64,000 bases of DNA from Algoriphagus vanfongensis DSM 17529 (GTDB taxonomy: Bacteria > Bacteroidota > Bacteroidia > Cytophagales > Cyclobacteriaceae): positions 558,001 to 622,000 of the forward strand of contig NZ_AUBX01000009.1 of NCBI RefSeq assembly GCF_000429465.1. Direction: 5' to 3'. Below the pieces are notes generated by a model. That model saw only the letters and a program-made list of their open reading frames with translations. It was not told the DNA's origin and did not search any database. The position numbers and the translations under genes were made by a program. This document shows, one piece after another, positions 62,401-64,000 of this stretch (its first letter is position 1; each line of letters starts with the position of its first letter).

Positions 62401-62844
62401 GGAGACATCGTAGCCCAAAGACCGCTGATCTCTTTTGATCCCCAGGGCAGTCACGACCACTTCCGACATATCAGTTGCAGCCTCTTCCATAGAGATATCA
62501 ATTACAGATTGATTTCCAACTGTTATTTCTTGAGCATTGTAGCCTACATAGGAAAATATCAACACAGAAGTGGGACCTGCCACTTCTAGAGAGTAAGTTC
62601 CGTCTATCTCAGTGACAGTTCCATTGGTAGTACCTTTCTCTAAAATCGTCACTCCTGGAAGCGGTAGTCCATCTACTTCAGATGTGATTTTGCCACTGAT
62701 ACGCTGAGCCAGAGTCGATGCTTCCAAGTCCGAGTCAGGCACGATCTCGGCCTCTGCCCTGGCCAAAGGCAGGGCCATGATACCCACTACCGCCAGCGCC
62801 TGCCAGAGTATTTTGGGTTTTACTAGTTTGGAAAAATGTTTCAT
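59452..62844 (-). CDS. SusC/RagA-family TonB-dependent outer-membrane transporter
   Basis: A 1130-residue protein with a signal peptide, an N-terminal carboxypeptidase-like domain (QRISGKITSEVDGLPLPGVT, then ILEKGTTNGTVTEIDGTYSL) and a plug (MSEVVVTALGIKRDQRSLGY; ESISVLKGPSAAALYGTRAG, the SusC signature). A long beta-barrel ends GFKLNFNL. It imports the ligand captured by SusD with TonB energy. The pair is the first two genes of a possible polysaccharide or peptide uptake locus; no glycosidase is seen nearby. Confidence 0.95.
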   Translation of the reverse strand: MKHFSKLVKPKILWQALAVVGIMALPLARAEAEIVPDSDLEASTLAQRISGKITSEVDGLPLPGVTILEKGTTNGTVTEIDGTYSLEVAGPTSVLIFSYVGYNAQEITVGNQSVIDISMEEAATDMSEVVVTALGIKRDQRSLGYDVSNVKGEELTQVSQENVLSSLSGRMPGVTINQTSGPGSSMSMVIRGATSLTTDNQPLFVVDGVPMSNSLNNIRQNGDGNQIDYGNAISDINPDDIESISVLKGPSAAALYGTRAGNGVVIITTKSGGSGKNMGVSFSTSNVFEKPTRLLDFHYQYANGNREGVFNEGSAYWGGPQLNAGNTAIQWNSPTDENGNPIATELMAYPNAMKDFMQTGVTSTNNLAVDGGNDRATYRVSYSNMLHQGMIPNSDLFRNSYSTSLTYKILDKLTFTSNLNYTNSKSNDRPSTGDRRANPLEAIYASSYVDYEQMRDIWMPGQEGVQQIRTSAGDNPYFIAYGIENAFVRDRIYGNVALDYQFSESFNIRVRYSLDRADENLETKIPYSYSRMAKGGYYVSDITTQESNADFLASWNKDLGKLDINASVGGNIMNRFGRSTNVGVGGDRNNGLVIPGIYNVQNIPADNRSMSNSYYERGIYSIYGLASFGYADQLYLDLTARNDWSSTLPRDNRSYFYPSASLSWLANYTLGMPETIDMFKLRFGYAQVGNDTDPYNLLPNLSTGVYNNINTASMPSGLLNPSLKPEQATSYEGGIDLNMFNNRLRFTGTLYQIDNRNQIFSVNLPSSSGYSGRLINAGLIRSKGIELSLGGTVISKQGFTWDVDLNWSRNRTTVVELADGLDRITLWSENGGGAITFVGEEIGNMYSSGFAQVEDPNSPYYQWPILSNAGEWQELSDTESLRKVGNFNPDFQMGLQTTFNIKRFVIGASLDWRQGGEFMSFTYRYGESDWKSQRQLDNLIPGGLYSADELIAMLKSNPGKYIIPGPGNFPRVGGHTAETGGFPVDENGNDGAFVPGVILVSGGDTPDDYSDDVYVEHLGGEGTNVYPITNTYPWDYNEQVTFDASFIKLRELSVGYRFPTLGKLRNATFSIYTRNLMLWTKADIGIDPERAFWANSGTQGNTSSQFRQGIERQNVMPWSFPIGFKLNFNL

Positions 62845-62864
62845 AAGCTTATTGGTTAGGATAT

Positions 62865-63056
62865 TTACTGGTTGTCTTCTTTTTTGTCTTCAGTCCCATT
62901 TGAAACAATCTGATCAAACAGTTCTCTGAATGCCTCATCCACTTCTTCAGTTTGTGAGTCTTTTTCTATTTTTTGGAGAAAATGGATAAACTCCTCCTTG
63001 GAGATATTCCCCTGAGAGAGCTTCTTTACTAATTCTCTGATAGTGGGATTTTTCAT
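62865..63056 (-). CDS. small protein upstream of susC (FecR N-terminus-like)
   Basis: 63 residues from the start MKNPTIRELVKKLSQGNISK. The segment IRELVKKLSQGNISKEEFIH resembles the N-terminal helix motif of FecR anti-sigma factors, which usually precede susC with an ECF sigma gene, but the membrane helix and FecR domain are missing. It is followed by an acidic tail. It may be a reduced or unrelated regulator. It is 20 bp before susC and probably co-transcribed. Confidence 0.5.
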   Translation of the reverse strand: MKNPTIRELVKKLSQGNISKEEFIHFLQKIEKDSQTEEVDEAFRELFDQIVSNGTEDKKEDNQ

Positions 63057-63226
63057 AGGCTTTCTATTCAACTAGACTACCGCGAAAGGAAAAAAATAGA
63101 CTACTCAGCCCTTTGTTATCAATATGTTAAGGAAATAAGATGAAAAAATGAGTTATTCATTTTGAGAAGATATATATGAACCTCGTTTTTATTAAATTAA
63201 AAAAAATCAACTCAATAAATCCTGAT

Positions 63227-63739
63227 ATGAACCGTCTTCCAATTTTTTTTCTACTCGTATTTGGGCTGGGATTAGTTAGCTGTCAGGACGAGTCTACACC
63301 ACCGGTCATGAGTGTGGAGCGCTATGTCAACCTTCTCAAAGCAGGCAAATATGACCATGCCGAATTACCAACATTTACCTCCCAGGATATTCCAGCACTT
63401 TTGTCCTATGCTGGAGAAATGCAAAAAATCACCAACTTCCCCACGAATCCAATCTCATCAGCTTGGTATCTCGAATGCAGTCTAGGCATGTACGTCCTTT
63501 GGACTGTCGAGTCCATCCGCATTCGGTCATTTGACCCACAACTTGCGCTGAACAGTTTTCCTTCACAAAATCCAACGGTCGAAGACAAATTGACTTTTGA
63601 GTACATCGAGCAGAGTCCTGAGGTTCAAGAAGAGGTCGCAGACTATTACCTCCAATGGTGGAATACCATTCGGGATCAGGAGTTTGTCACAATTCATCAC
63701 ATAGATCCTTTGGAAAAATCAAGCTTGCGTTGGCATTGA
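63227..63739 (+). CDS. hypothetical lipoprotein (DUF4943-like)
   Basis: 170 residues from the start MNRLPIFFLLVFGLGLVSCQ, with a lipoprotein signal at Cys 19. SAWYLECSLGMYVLWTVESI near residue 88 recalls a Bacteroidota family of unknown function (possibly DUF4943). It is divergent from the susC cluster. Confidence 0.65.
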   Translation: MNRLPIFFLLVFGLGLVSCQDESTPPVMSVERYVNLLKAGKYDHAELPTFTSQDIPALLSYAGEMQKITNFPTNPISSAWYLECSLGMYVLWTVESIRIRSFDPQLALNSFPSQNPTVEDKLTFEYIEQSPEVQEEVADYYLQWWNTIRDQEFVTIHHIDPLEKSSLRWH

Positions 63740-64000
63740 GAGCAAGAGTTTCTTTTTAAACTAGCCGATTGAAAATTCAAAGTACGAGAACGGACAATTC
63801 CTAAAAACATCATTCATAGCTCAATTTTTGGACTTCAAAGGCTGATTAATGAACATCATATTGTATTTGAGAAAATTTCAAAATATTATTTTGATTTGAT
63901 TTGCAAACAGACTAGTTTTCAGTGTTTTATAAGCGAACTTGGAAAGAAATATCTTTCCTTTCACCCACTAGTTTCACTCAAAACTATCCCAGTTATGAAA
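63740..64000 (+). other. right-hand end of the window
   Basis: About 260 bp with no complete gene. An ATG at 63995 followed by AAA could open a new gene that continues outside the window. Nothing else is supported. Confidence 0.3.

Noticed and set aside
1..64000. CRISPR array
   Set aside because: No regularly spaced 25-40 bp repeats with unique spacers; the short iterons have 10-11 bp periods.

Overview
The window comes from a Bacteroidota chromosome, most likely order Cytophagales near Algoriphagus/Cyclobacteriaceae. This is inferred from the SusC/SusD pair, promoters with a TAnnTTTG -7 box, the lack of strong Shine-Dalgarno sequences, the moderately AT-rich DNA and the housekeeping gene set. 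No rRNA, tRNA or CRISPR array was seen.

Layout. 1-8339 is core: partial dapD, a glycosyltransferase, then a manganese/zinc cassette (DtxR/MntR-type regulator, lipoprotein, ATPase, a permease fused to a second DtxR-like repressor domain, a second permease), a thioredoxin-like protein and mnmE. About 8.46-26.19 kb is an integrated mobilizable element. Its left part is the mobility module: tyrosine integrase, two HTH proteins, primase-helicase, MobC, relaxase with an overlapping membrane/coiled-coil gene, and candidate oriV and oriT regions. Its right part is a defence/toxin cargo: a type I restriction-modification operon with two accessory genes, a reverse transcriptase preceded by a strongly structured non-coding region (DRT-like), a RhuM-Doc fusion and a tripartite HipB-HipS-HipT module. 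An exact 19-bp repeat bounds the element. Outside it lies a second, imperfect repeat of the last 18 bp of mnmE, so the 3' end of mnmE (the site also used by SGI1) has been an integration target.

26.2-64 kb is core again: serine hydrolase, thiL, methylmalonyl-CoA epimerase, two A-type Fe-S carrier homologues, gcvT-comB, an M81 lipoprotein, MazG-like, MarC, a PLP enzyme, a twin ABC ATPase, a leishmanolysin-like lipoprotein, the dtd cluster, a RAYT transposase with REP-like palindromes, a WD40-DivIVA-FolB operon, a sulfite-oxidase-like pair, an acyl-CoA carboxylase beta subunit, amidase and LptD-like genes meeting head to head, kdsB, and a SusC/SusD outer-membrane uptake system.

The most promising system is the reverse transcriptase at 21.6-23.2 kb with its upstream RNA-like region (about 21.12-21.58 kb). 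The RT motifs and gene arrangement resemble defence-associated RTs that use an adjacent ncRNA as template. One antisense frame through that region has no stop for 390 nt. The permease-repressor fusion, the nested attachment sites and the overlapping mobilization gene also deserve a second look. All family names rest on motif recognition by eye; no database search was run.
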